Assembly (NCBI RefSeq): GCF_003015185.1
Contig: NZ_CP027860.1
Span: 496,001 to 560,000, forward strand
DNA length: 64,000 nt
Origin: Ahniella affigens
GTDB lineage: Bacteria; Pseudomonadota; Gammaproteobacteria; Xanthomonadales; Ahniellaceae
Reading direction: 5' to 3'
The notes beneath the pieces are model-generated. The model was not told the origin of the DNA and did not search any database. It saw nothing but the letters and a program-made list of their open reading frames with translations. Both the position numbers and the translations under genes were made by a program. Positions 8,274 through 15,748 of the stretch are shown here, in pieces (position 1 is the stretch's first letter; every line of letters starts with the position of its first letter).

Positions 8274-9704
8274 GTGAGCCAACAGGACAAAATCTACGCC
8301 TTCTGCGACGAGATCTGGGAACGCCAGATCATTCCGGAGCTGATCGAGTACATCAAGATTCCCGCGAAGAGCCCGGCGTTTGACGCGGGTTGGGTCGAAC
8401 ATGGTTACCTGAAGACGGCGATGGATCAGATCGAGGATTGGGTGCGCCGGCAGCCCATCACGGGCATGGTGGTCGAGCGCATTCAAATCGAAGGCCGCAC
8501 GCCGCTTCTGTACATCGATATTCCGGGTAAGGGCGACGATACCATTCTGATGTACGGGCACATGGACAAGCAGCCAGAGATGATCGGCTGGAATGTCGAT
8601 CTTGGTGCCTGGAAGCCCGTTCTCGCTGGCGACAAGCTCTACGGCCGTGGTGGTGCGGACGATGGGTACGCTGCGTTCGCGTCGCTGGCCGCCATCATGG
8701 CGCTGCACGAGCGCGGCATCGATCATTCGCGTGTCGTCGTCATCATAGAAGGCTGCGAGGAATCCGGTTCTTACGACCTGCCGTTCTACATCAACCATCT
8801 GGCGGACCGTATCGGCACGCCATCGCTCGTGATCTGTCTGGACTCTGGCTGCGGCAACTACGACCAACTCTGGCTGACCACGTCGCTACGTGGCTTGGCG
8901 GGCGGCACGCTGCGGGTGCGGGTGCTGGACGAAGGGGTGCATTCCGGCGATGCGAGTGGCATTGTGCCGAGCTCGTTCCGGATCGTCCGGGGTCTGCTCG
9001 ATCGCATTGAAGATTCCAGTACTGGTCGGATCCGCGCCGAAGTGCTGCATGTCGACATTCCGGCTGAACGCAAAGTGCAAGCCCGCGAGGCAGCCGGCAT
9101 TCTCGGTACCCATGTGTTCGATAAGTTTCCGTGGCCAAACGGCGTGCGGCCCATGAACGACGATCTGTCCGAGCTCGTGTTGAACCGAACCTGGCGTCCG
9201 ACTTTGTCGATTACCGGCGCTGAAGGTTTGCCAGCGCTTGAAGACGCCGGCAATGTGCTGCGTCCGCAAACAGCGCTGAAACTCTCGGTGCGCCTGCCGC
9301 CGACCTTGGATCCACATGTCGCCTCCAGTCGCCTGAAGGAGCTTTTGGAAAAGGACCCGCCATACGGCGCCCGCATTGAGTTTGAAGTCGAGAAGTCGTC
9401 GTGCGGCTGGGCCGCGCCAAGCCTCGTGTCTTGGCTCGCTGATTCGGTCGACACGGCCTCCAAAGACTATTTCGGTCCGAAGTCGGCGGCGATGGGCGAG
9501 GGCGGCACGATTCCGTTCATGGGCATGCTGCAGGCGCGATTCCCGGATGCACAGTTCGTCGTGACGGGCCTCCTCGGGCCGAAGTCCAATGCGCACGGCC
9601 CGAATGAGTTCCTGCACATTCCGACAGGCAAGAAACTGACCGCGGCGATGGCGCGCGTCATGTCCGATCATTACATCAATCGCGGTTCACCGACGGTTGC
9701 CTGA
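8274..9704 (+). CDS. M20-family zinc metallopeptidase (dipeptidase-like)
   Basis: A 476-residue cytosolic peptidase of the M20 family (carnosinase/CNDP-like branch). Metal-site motifs are in order: YGHMDKQPE (His 96, Asp 98), GRGGADDGY (Asp near 130), EGCEESGS (general base and ligand Glu near 162-163), CLDSGCG (Asp 190), and a C-terminal NAHGPNEFLHIP supplying the last His. A lid/dimerisation domain lies between. The GTG start was chosen because GGAG lies 7 bases upstream; the frame is open further but without a ribosome site. A strong terminator follows, so the gene is probably monocistronic. Substrate cannot be predicted beyond small peptides. Confidence 0.9.
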   Translation: MSQQDKIYAFCDEIWERQIIPELIEYIKIPAKSPAFDAGWVEHGYLKTAMDQIEDWVRRQPITGMVVERIQIEGRTPLLYIDIPGKGDDTILMYGHMDKQPEMIGWNVDLGAWKPVLAGDKLYGRGGADDGYAAFASLAAIMALHERGIDHSRVVVIIEGCEESGSYDLPFYINHLADRIGTPSLVICLDSGCGNYDQLWLTTSLRGLAGGTLRVRVLDEGVHSGDASGIVPSSFRIVRGLLDRIEDSSTGRIRAEVLHVDIPAERKVQAREAAGILGTHVFDKFPWPNGVRPMNDDLSELVLNRTWRPTLSITGAEGLPALEDAGNVLRPQTALKLSVRLPPTLDPHVASSRLKELLEKDPPYGARIEFEVEKSSCGWAAPSLVSWLADSVDTASKDYFGPKSAAMGEGGTIPFMGMLQARFPDAQFVVTGLLGPKSNAHGPNEFLHIPTGKKLTAAMARVMSDHYINRGSPTVA

Positions 9705-9738
9705 GCGGGCGAGGCGGTACGCGCCTCGACGCCAGCAG

Positions 9739-9763
9739 AAAAACGCCCGCTTCGGGCGTTTTT
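9739..9763 (+). terminator. Rho-independent terminator after the M20 peptidase
   Basis: AAAAACGCCCG, a short CTT loop and CGGGCGTTTTT form a strong GC stem followed by a T run, 35 bases after the stop codon. The A run on the other side would let it work in both directions. Confidence 0.92.
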
Positions 9764-9865
9764 CATTTTGGACACTCGAAACGATCCTGTCCGGATTCCC
9801 GCAGGATCTCGTTTCTCCAGGCAAGCGCCGCTGTGGCGCCCGTGATAGCCGTCTGGAGAACTCAA

Positions 9866-10954
9866 ATGATTACTGCTTGTTGTCCGATCCGATGGCGCGC
9901 CTGGGCCTGCCTCGTGACGCTGCTGGCGTGGTGGCCGGGCGTCGAAGCGGCGCTTTACTGTGTCGACTCAGCCGAAACGATGCGCCAAGCGATTAATGGT
10001 GCGAAAGCGAGCCCGGGTGCCGATGAGATTCGCATGAAATCTGGAATCTATGGTCCGCCCATCGTGTCCGGTCCCGATGCCCAATACGACTTGACGTTGG
10101 CGAGCGGCAACGACTTGACGATCTCCGGCGGTTGGTCTGGTGCCAATTGCACGGCACAAACAAACGATGCGGCGCTGACGCTCATGGACGGCAATCAGCA
10201 GGATCGGATATTCGATATCGGGGTCAGCGGGGGTTCGTTCGGCGTGACCATTCGGATCAGCAATTTGATGCTGTTCCAAGGGCGCGATGTTGGCAATGTT
10301 GGCGGCTGCATGCGGATTCAGGGTTATCAAGGCGTTGGTGCCAATGTCTATCTCGAACGCCTGATCTTTGCCGAGTGCACGGCCGGTCAGCGCGGCGGTG
10401 CGCTTGCCGTGATCACACAGTCTGGGCATTTGCAGATCAAGGGCAATCGATTCGTGTTCAACACGGCGAATTCCGAGAGTGCCGCCTATCTGAACAACGT
10501 GTCGGGCAACACGTACTTCATAAACAACTCGGTGATCGGCAATACCACGCTGTCGCCCGTGTGGCCGGCGCTGACCACGGCTTGCAATCTGATCGACTAC
10601 TGCCTGGTTGCGAACAACGTGTTCTGGAACAACGTCGATGCCAATGGAGCGAATCGGGACGCATCGCTGGTCGGTGGGCAGAGCCTGCATAACAACCGGC
10701 TCGATGCATATTCCGGCGTGCCGACTTCGGCGGCCAATAACATCAGTGCGGACCCGGGTTACCACAGTTTCAATGACTTCGACGTACATGCCGATTCGCC
10801 ACTCAGGAATGCTGGCCGCAGCGACTTTCCCTTCGTTTCGCCGCCCAGCCTGGACCTGAAAGGCGTTGCCCGGCCCGGTGGCGCGGCCATCGACATTGGC
10901 GCGCAGGAGTTCAACGAGCCCGAAGGGCCTCTGTTCGCAAACCAGTTCGAATGA
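9866..10954 (+). CDS. Secreted right-handed beta-helix protein with a short C-terminal motif
   Basis: A 362-residue exported protein. The start ATG (MITACCPIRW) has GGAG 7 bases upstream; a longer in-frame start exists but lacks this site. A signal peptide ends near WWPGVEA. The body has irregular Asn/Gly/Ser-rich beta-strand repeats (for example NVSGNTYFINNSVIGNT), as in pectate-lyase-like beta-helices. It ends with a choice-of-anchor-Q-like segment: RNAGRSDFP, then DLKGVARPGGAAIDIGAQEF. The last residues are EGPLFANQFE, a short aromatic/acidic tail seen on many exported Lysobacterales proteins (from general knowledge). No catalytic motif was recognised; an adhesin or structural role is only a guess. 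Confidence 0.75.
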   Translation: MITACCPIRWRAWACLVTLLAWWPGVEAALYCVDSAETMRQAINGAKASPGADEIRMKSGIYGPPIVSGPDAQYDLTLASGNDLTISGGWSGANCTAQTNDAALTLMDGNQQDRIFDIGVSGGSFGVTIRISNLMLFQGRDVGNVGGCMRIQGYQGVGANVYLERLIFAECTAGQRGGALAVITQSGHLQIKGNRFVFNTANSESAAYLNNVSGNTYFINNSVIGNTTLSPVWPALTTACNLIDYCLVANNVFWNNVDANGANRDASLVGGQSLHNNRLDAYSGVPTSAANNISADPGYHSFNDFDVHADSPLRNAGRSDFPFVSPPSLDLKGVARPGGAAIDIGAQEFNEPEGPLFANQFE

Positions 10955-10985
10955 TTTGGTTGGCGTTTTTGGTCGCACCGATGAA

Positions 10986-11205
10986 GCGCTTATTCGCGCA
11001 TCAAACGGTCAGCGACGATGCGCGATTCTAATGACGACGCAGTGTGGCAAGTAGCCGCTCCCCAGCCCGCTCCCACTCGCGTGGGAGCGGGAGTCGGCGC
11101 CCTCCCCCGCGATCGCGGGGGAGGGCGTTACTTGCGGTCAGAATCGTCACCACCCGCAATCTTTTGGTTGGCGAAACCAATGGGTTTCGGTGTGATTGAT
11201 GAGAG
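10986..11205. repeat. Dispersed repeat with nested palindromes, copy 1
   Basis: This ~220-bp element recurs twice at 31.4-31.9 kb. It contains a 5' hairpin GCGC..GCGC, an 11-bp stem CCCGCTCCCAC/GTGGGAGCGGG with loop TCGC (11066-11091), a perfect 28-bp palindrome centred on CGATCG (11099-11126), the conserved block TTACTTGCGGTCAGAATCG, and a TTGGTT/AACCAA hairpin. It ends next to the stop codon of the convergent PhzF-like gene. No ORF, so it is a non-coding, mobile-like repeat. Confidence 0.8.
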
Positions 11206-11217
11206 ACTCTGATGACC

Positions 11218-12093
11218 TTACGCTTCGAACTGAAAGCTGCGCCAGATGCGCACTTCGCCGCCGACTCTCACGGCGACGATGCCATCATCATGCCGCTCCA
11301 GAATGGCCCGCAAGCGAAGCCGCGATTCGCCACAGCATGGCTCGCCTTGATCGACTTGAAGTTGGTCGGTGCGCTGACCGAGGTGATCATGGACATAACA
11401 GGCCAAAGCGCCCGCAGCGATCTCCGAAGCGCCTTGCTCGGATTGCTCCGAATCTGCAGCAAATACGCGTGAGGCGATGGTGTCGCCACCACGGGTCGGC
11501 AGCGCAAACACGCAACAACCGGCTAAATTCAGGCGCTGACACAGGCTTTGCAGAATCTCGGGTTCAACGACGACGTCAAGCAGGCTTACCTGATCTGGCA
11601 CTGCGACCAGCAGATACGCGCTGCCACACTCGGCGCGGCACGGCAGCGGCACGCGCTTCCAGTGGTCGGCAGGCAGGTCCAGCGCATGCTGTACTTGCAG
11701 CAGCGTGACCGAGTCGCGCAGTACATGCGCATACTTCGCCGGCGGGAGCTTCAGAAACGCGCCATCCGACTCCAATAGCAAGTCGCTGACGCCCGACTCG
11801 GCTTGCGCGCGATGCCAGCCCAGATCAGCGGCACCCAGTTGCGGCAGTAGTGCCAGAGCAGCCACGGCGTTGTTCGATTGTGCGAAAGCTTCGCCGGCCG
11901 CGGAATAGCTCTGCAGTTCCCAGAGATCCGTTTGGCCACGACTGACAAAAGTTGTTGTCGGCAAACCCATCACTTGGGCAATACGCTGACGCGCGCTGGC
12001 TTCCAAGTGATCGGCACCGGCGACGACGGCCATTCGGGCGCCACCAATCTGACCTTCTGCGAAGGCTTGCACGACATGAACGGTATGAAGCAT
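11218..12093 (-). CDS. PhzF-family (isomerase-fold) protein lacking the catalytic Glu
   Basis: A 291-residue protein with the PhzF/diaminopimelate-epimerase fold. The N-terminus (HTVHVVQAFAEGQIGG, MAVVAGAD, QRIAQVMGLPTTTFV) aligns with the family start, and the second half repeats the fold with a glycine-rich segment (GEPCCGESRLRLR). In PhzF the catalytic Glu lies in a SETTFV-type motif; here the matching stretch is LPTTTFV, so the Glu position is Thr. The protein is shorter than many family members. It may be inactive as an isomerase, or use another residue. ATG start with GGAG about 9 bases upstream. The family has varied functions; I cannot assign a substrate. Confidence 0.7.
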   Translation of the reverse strand: MLHTVHVVQAFAEGQIGGARMAVVAGADHLEASARQRIAQVMGLPTTTFVSRGQTDLWELQSYSAAGEAFAQSNNAVAALALLPQLGAADLGWHRAQAESGVSDLLLESDGAFLKLPPAKYAHVLRDSVTLLQVQHALDLPADHWKRVPLPCRAECGSAYLLVAVPDQVSLLDVVVEPEILQSLCQRLNLAGCCVFALPTRGGDTIASRVFAADSEQSEQGASEIAAGALACYVHDHLGQRTDQLQVDQGEPCCGESRLRLRAILERHDDGIVAVRVGGEVRIWRSFQFEA

Positions 12094-12292
12094 GGGACGC
12101 GCACTCCGGTGGTTCTAGTGGCGACAGGATGCCTGGGTTTGCCGGTCGGCAATACCGACGAAAGACAGGAATCCGGCAAGTTTCAAGGCGGCAGCGGCGG
12201 CGGCACCGAACTGGCCGTTCACGGCGCCGCAACCCGCTCGCAATGGGGTTCCACTACACTCGGCAGTCCTTCCCACGGTCCCGGAGACCCAC

Positions 12293-12772
12293 ATGACCAT
12301 TCAAGTCGGCGAAACCTTGCCTACTGCCGTGCTGAACTATCTGAAAGACGGCGTGCAGTCCATCAATACGGCGGATCTGTTTGCCAATAAAACCGTGGTG
12401 CTGTTTGCCGTGCCGGGCGCGTTCACGCCCACGTGCTCGGCGAAGCACCTGCCGGGCTACGTCGACAAGCTGGACGAGCTGAAAGCCAAAGGCGTCGACA
12501 CGGTGGCCTGCATGGCCGTCAACGACGCGTTTGTCATGGAAGCCTGGGCGAAGCACCAGAATGCGCCGGCCGACATCATGATGCTCGCCGATGGCAACGG
12601 TGCGTTCACCAAGTCACTGGGCCTGGAGCTCGACGCCACCGCGTTCGGCATGGGCATGCGCGCCAAGCGGTTTGCGCTGGTCGCCAAGAATGGCGTTGTC
12701 AGTCAGCTGTTTGTCGAAGCGCCGGGCGAGTTTCGCGTGTCGGCGGCTGATCACGTGCTCGCCAATCTGTGA
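12293..12772 (+). CDS. Peroxiredoxin, Prx5 type
   Basis: A 159-residue thiol peroxidase that reduces hydrogen peroxide and organic peroxides, probably with glutathione/glutaredoxin as reductant in this subfamily. The peroxidatic cysteine is C48 in VPGAFTPTCSAKHLPGY, the Prx5 signature. The fold continues with CMAVNDAFVMEAW and the typical C-terminal RFALVAKNGVV segment. It is cytosolic. The start has GGAG 6 bases upstream. Its stop overlaps the GTG start of the next gene by four bases, so the two are translationally coupled. Confidence 0.94.
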   Translation: MTIQVGETLPTAVLNYLKDGVQSINTADLFANKTVVLFAVPGAFTPTCSAKHLPGYVDKLDELKAKGVDTVACMAVNDAFVMEAWAKHQNAPADIMMLADGNGAFTKSLGLELDATAFGMGMRAKRFALVAKNGVVSQLFVEAPGEFRVSAADHVLANL

Positions 12773-13497
12773 GCAAGCGCCGCGCGCTGGTCACGGGCGG
12801 CTCCGGGGATCTCGGGGCCGCCATCTGCACTCAGCTGGCGGCAGACGGCCTGCATGTCATCGTGCATGCGAACGCCCAAGCCGCACGCGCGCAGGCGGTG
12901 GTCGATTCGATCAGCGCAGCCGGCGGCAGTGCGGAGGTGGTCGTATTCGATCTGACCGATGCCGAGGCGTGCCACGTGGCGATGGATGCGCTGCTTGCGG
13001 TTGCCCCGATTCAAGTGGTTGTGCACAACGCCGGCATCCACGACGATGCGCCAATGGCCGGCATGAGCTGGCAGCAATGGCAGCGGGTGATCGATGTGTC
13101 GTTGCACGGTTTCTTCCGAATTGTGCAGCCAGCACTGCTGCCGATGGCACGTACCCGATTCGGCCGAGTGCTCGCGATCTCATCGGTTGCCGGCATGATT
13201 GGCAACCGCGGCCAGACCAATTACGCGGCTGCCAAGGCTGGTTTGCACGGCGCCGTGTTGTCGTTGGCCCGGGAGATGGGGTCGCGCGGGATTACGGCGA
13301 ATGTCGTGGCGCCTGGGCTCATCGAAGGGCGCATGAGCCAAGACAGTTTCAGTCCGGAGCAGATTCGCCAGATCATTCCGGCCCAGCGTGCTGGCCGGCC
13401 GGAAGAAGTAGCGGCGGTCGTACGCTTTTTGGCCTCGGAGGCGGCGTCCTATGTCAGCGGCCAGATAATCGGCGTGAATGGCGGGATGGCCGGCTGA
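12769..13497 (+). CDS. FabG-like short-chain dehydrogenase/3-oxoacyl-ACP reductase
   Basis: A 242-residue classical SDR that uses NAD(P)H. The cofactor loop is TGGSGDLG (9-16), NAG lies at about 87-89, and the catalytic residues are Ser 139 (ISSVAG), Tyr 152 and Lys 156 (NYAAAKAG). The C-terminal RAGRPEEVAAVVRFL and YVSGQIIGVNGGM segments are typical of FabG-type reductases. It overlaps the peroxiredoxin gene (GTGA) and so is probably expressed from its promoter. Whether it serves fatty-acid synthesis or another polyketide-like pathway is not visible; no acyl carrier protein or ketosynthase is adjacent. Confidence 0.85.
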   Translation: MSKRRALVTGGSGDLGAAICTQLAADGLHVIVHANAQAARAQAVVDSISAAGGSAEVVVFDLTDAEACHVAMDALLAVAPIQVVVHNAGIHDDAPMAGMSWQQWQRVIDVSLHGFFRIVQPALLPMARTRFGRVLAISSVAGMIGNRGQTNYAAAKAGLHGAVLSLAREMGSRGITANVVAPGLIEGRMSQDSFSPEQIRQIIPAQRAGRPEEVAAVVRFLASEAASYVSGQIIGVNGGMAG

Positions 13498-13658
13498 CTG
13501 CGGATTTCTGCGTCTTCGTTCATGGAAATCAAAGAGATAGCCGCGTGTTCAGGAATCTCACCAAATTCGGCGACGATCCACCGATCCGCGTCTGATAAAC
13601 TGATCCACCGGCGTCCCACTTTTGGGATGCCTAGTCTGTCGCCTGGAAAAAACCCTTT

Positions 13659-14993
13659 ATGCACACCCTCTGGGATCGCTGTCTGGCGCGTTTGGACGCG
13701 GAATTCAGCGAACAGGACATCCTGACCTGGTTGAAGCCTTTGCAGGTGCGCGAGGAGCCCGGCGTGCTGCGCCTGTTGGCGCCCAATGCGTTTGTGCTGG
13801 AGAGCGTGCGCGAGCGCTTCCTCGAACGTATCCAAGAGATCAGCAATTTTCTCGCCGAGGAAGTCGTTGACGTGCGTCTCGAAGTGGGCTCGCTGGCCAA
13901 ACCAAAGCCGGCGCCAAAGCCGGAGCGGCCCAGAGCTGAGGTCGTGGCGTCGATCCCGGACGACTTTGAGAGCAATCTGGACAATCACTACACCTTCGAC
14001 AACTTTGTCGAGGGCAAGTCGAATCAACTGGGACGTGCGGCCGCTTTTCAGGTTGCGATGAATCCCGGTCGGCGCGAATCCAACCCGTTGCTGCTTTATG
14101 GTGGCACCGGCTTGGGCAAAACCCATCTGATGTATGCCGCCGGCAACTTGATGCGCCGGAACCGCCCCGGTTTCAAGGTGCTGTATCAGCGATCCGAGCA
14201 GTTCTTCAGCGACATGATCAAGGCGCTGAATGCCAAGAATATGGATGACTTCAAATCGCGCTATCGCTCGGTCGATGCGCTGCTGATCGACGACATCCAA
14301 TTCTTCGCCGGCAAAGATCGTACCCAGGAAGAGTTCTTCCACACCTTCAACTCGCTATTCGAGTCGAACCAGCAAATCATCCTGACTTGCGATCGCTACC
14401 CGAAGGAAGTCGAGAACATGGAGCCGCGCCTGACCTCGCGTCTGGGCTGGGGATTGCCAGTGGCCATCGAGCCACCGGATTTCGAGACGCGCGCCGCGAT
14501 TTTGCTGAAGAAGGCCGATCAAAAAGGTTTGAAGCTCAGCGAAGAAGTGGCCTACATGATCGCGCGCCGAATGCGCTCGCACGTGCGCGATCTGGAAGGT
14601 GCGTTGAACACACTGTCTGCCCGCGCGCATTTCACCGGTCGCGCCGTGTCGATCGAGTTTGCGCAAGAGGCACTGCGTGACTTGCTGACCGTGCAGGAGC
14701 GTGCGCTCAGCATCCCCAATATCCAGAAAGTCGTGGCTGACTACTCGCAGCTCCGCGTTGCCGATTTGCTCTCAAAGCGACGAACCCGGCACTTGGCGCG
14801 CGCGCGCCAATTGGCGATGGCGTTGACCAAGGAGCTGACTACGCATTCGTTGCCCGAGATCGGCGACGCATTTGGTGGTCGCGATCACACCACCGTGCTG
14901 CATGCGTGCCGATTGATCGCCGAACTGCGCGAGACCGATGGCAAGACGCGTGAAGACTGGGACAAGCTGATTCGTGCGTTGACGTCGGGCTGA
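13659..14993 (+). CDS. dnaA: Chromosomal replication initiator DnaA
   Basis: Full-length DnaA (444 residues; E. coli has 467). Domain I starts [16 protein letters not shown] with the conserved Trp/Leu pattern. A short Pro/Lys-rich domain II lies near 78-100. The AAA+ domain has Walker [10 protein letters not shown] (148-156), Walker [10 protein letters not shown] (208-216), sensor/arginine region LTSRLGWGL and sensor-2 [11 protein letters not shown]. Domain IV carries the DnaA-box binding signature [13 protein letters not shown]. It binds DnaA boxes and opens the origin. It is not followed by dnaN, recF and gyrB as in most gammaproteobacteria, but by a YdcF-like gene. No clear DnaA boxes are in the 160 bases upstream. 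No strong ribosome site is seen. Confidence 0.96.
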   Translation: MHTLWDRCLARLDAEFSEQDILTWLKPLQVREEPGVLRLLAPNAFVLESVRERFLERIQEISNFLAEEVVDVRLEVGSLAKPKPAPKPERPRAEVVASIPDDFESNLDNHYTFDNFVEGKSNQLGRAAAFQVAMNPGRRESNPLLLYGGTGLGKTHLMYAAGNLMRRNRPGFKVLYQRSEQFFSDMIKALNAKNMDDFKSRYRSVDALLIDDIQFFAGKDRTQEEFFHTFNSLFESNQQIILTCDRYPKEVENMEPRLTSRLGWGLPVAIEPPDFETRAAILLKKADQKGLKLSEEVAYMIARRMRSHVRDLEGALNTLSARAHFTGRAVSIEFAQEALRDLLTVQERALSIPNIQKVVADYSQLRVADLLSKRRTRHLARARQLAMALTKELTTHSLPEIGDAFGGRDHTTVLHACRLIAELRETDGKTREDWDKLIRALTSG

Positions 14994-15017
14994 TCGGCGC
15001 TTTGAGGCCTGGGGCAC

Positions 15018-15692
15018 ATGCGGATCCGGAACTACTGGCGCGATCGAGACGCAATGCATTCGGGCTTGATTGGTTTGGCCGCATTGCTGACCAGCGGCGG
15101 CCTGCTGTATGCCTATTATGCCTATCGGGTTTGGCGCACCGCTCGCCGCGCTTCTAGCGAGGCCGGTCGTGCCGATGCGGTGCTGGTATTTGGCAAACGA
15201 AGCCCGGATGGCGCGCCCGATGCCGATCTTGAGCACCGTCTCCGGCGCACGTTGGCGGTGTTGGGACAGGATGCGTCGGGCCAACCGTCGCTCTATTTGC
15301 TCGGTGGTCGCACGGGCGGGCTCGAGAGCGAGGCCACACAGATGTTCCGCGCGTTGCAGGCGCGCGGGTTGCCGGCCAACGTTGCGGCGATTCTCGAAGA
15401 TCAGAGCCAAGATACCCTGCAGAATCTGCGGCACGCGCGTGAACTGATGCGTACCAACGCCCACGAGCACGTGCTACTGATCAGCAATCGGTATCACCTG
15501 GCTCGCGTCAGCCTGTTGGCGCGCAATCTCGGAATCATGCATCAAGTGATTGCCGCCGAGAGCGATCATTCGATCGCGACCATCGGCGCCGGCAATGTGC
15601 TCCGCGAGGCCGTGTTCCTCATGTGGATCGACATCGGTACACGCTACGCCCGCGGTATGGGCTTCAAGCGCATGCTCGCGCGGGTCACTTAG
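15018..15692 (+). CDS. YdcF-family (DUF218) membrane-anchored protein
   Basis: A 224-residue protein with one N-terminal membrane segment (about 15-35) and a DUF218 Rossmann-like domain. The family pattern is clear: ADAVLVFGKR, LYLLGGRTGG, ESEATQM, ILEDQSQDTLQNL and LLISNRYHLAR. YdcF-like proteins (ElyC, SanA relatives) are linked to envelope integrity and nucleotide-type ligand binding, but the reaction is not settled. It follows dnaA by 24 bases on the same strand. An in-frame ATG at 15054 would still leave the membrane segment and may be the true start. Confidence 0.85.
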   Translation: MRIRNYWRDRDAMHSGLIGLAALLTSGGLLYAYYAYRVWRTARRASSEAGRADAVLVFGKRSPDGAPDADLEHRLRRTLAVLGQDASGQPSLYLLGGRTGGLESEATQMFRALQARGLPANVAAILEDQSQDTLQNLRHARELMRTNAHEHVLLISNRYHLARVSLLARNLGIMHQVIAAESDHSIATIGAGNVLREAVFLMWIDIGTRYARGMGFKRMLARVT

Positions 15693-15736
15693 GGAGGGTC
15701 TGAATTAGTCCGTCCTGGACGTTTCAGACCCGCCCT
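15691..15736. terminator. Convergent-gene hairpin
   Basis: AGGG-A-GGGTCTGAA pairs with TTCAGACCC-G-CCCT (13 pairs, one mismatch), and GTCC/GGAC can pair inside the loop. It lies between two convergent genes. There is no U-tract, so it may act as a processing or Rho-stop structure rather than a classical terminator. Confidence 0.5.
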
Positions 15737-15748
15737 GACGGTGTTGGG

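Noticed and set aside
13498-13658. Replication origin next to dnaA
   Set aside because: No convincing DnaA-box cluster or AT-rich unwinding region; the closest matches differ at two or more positions.
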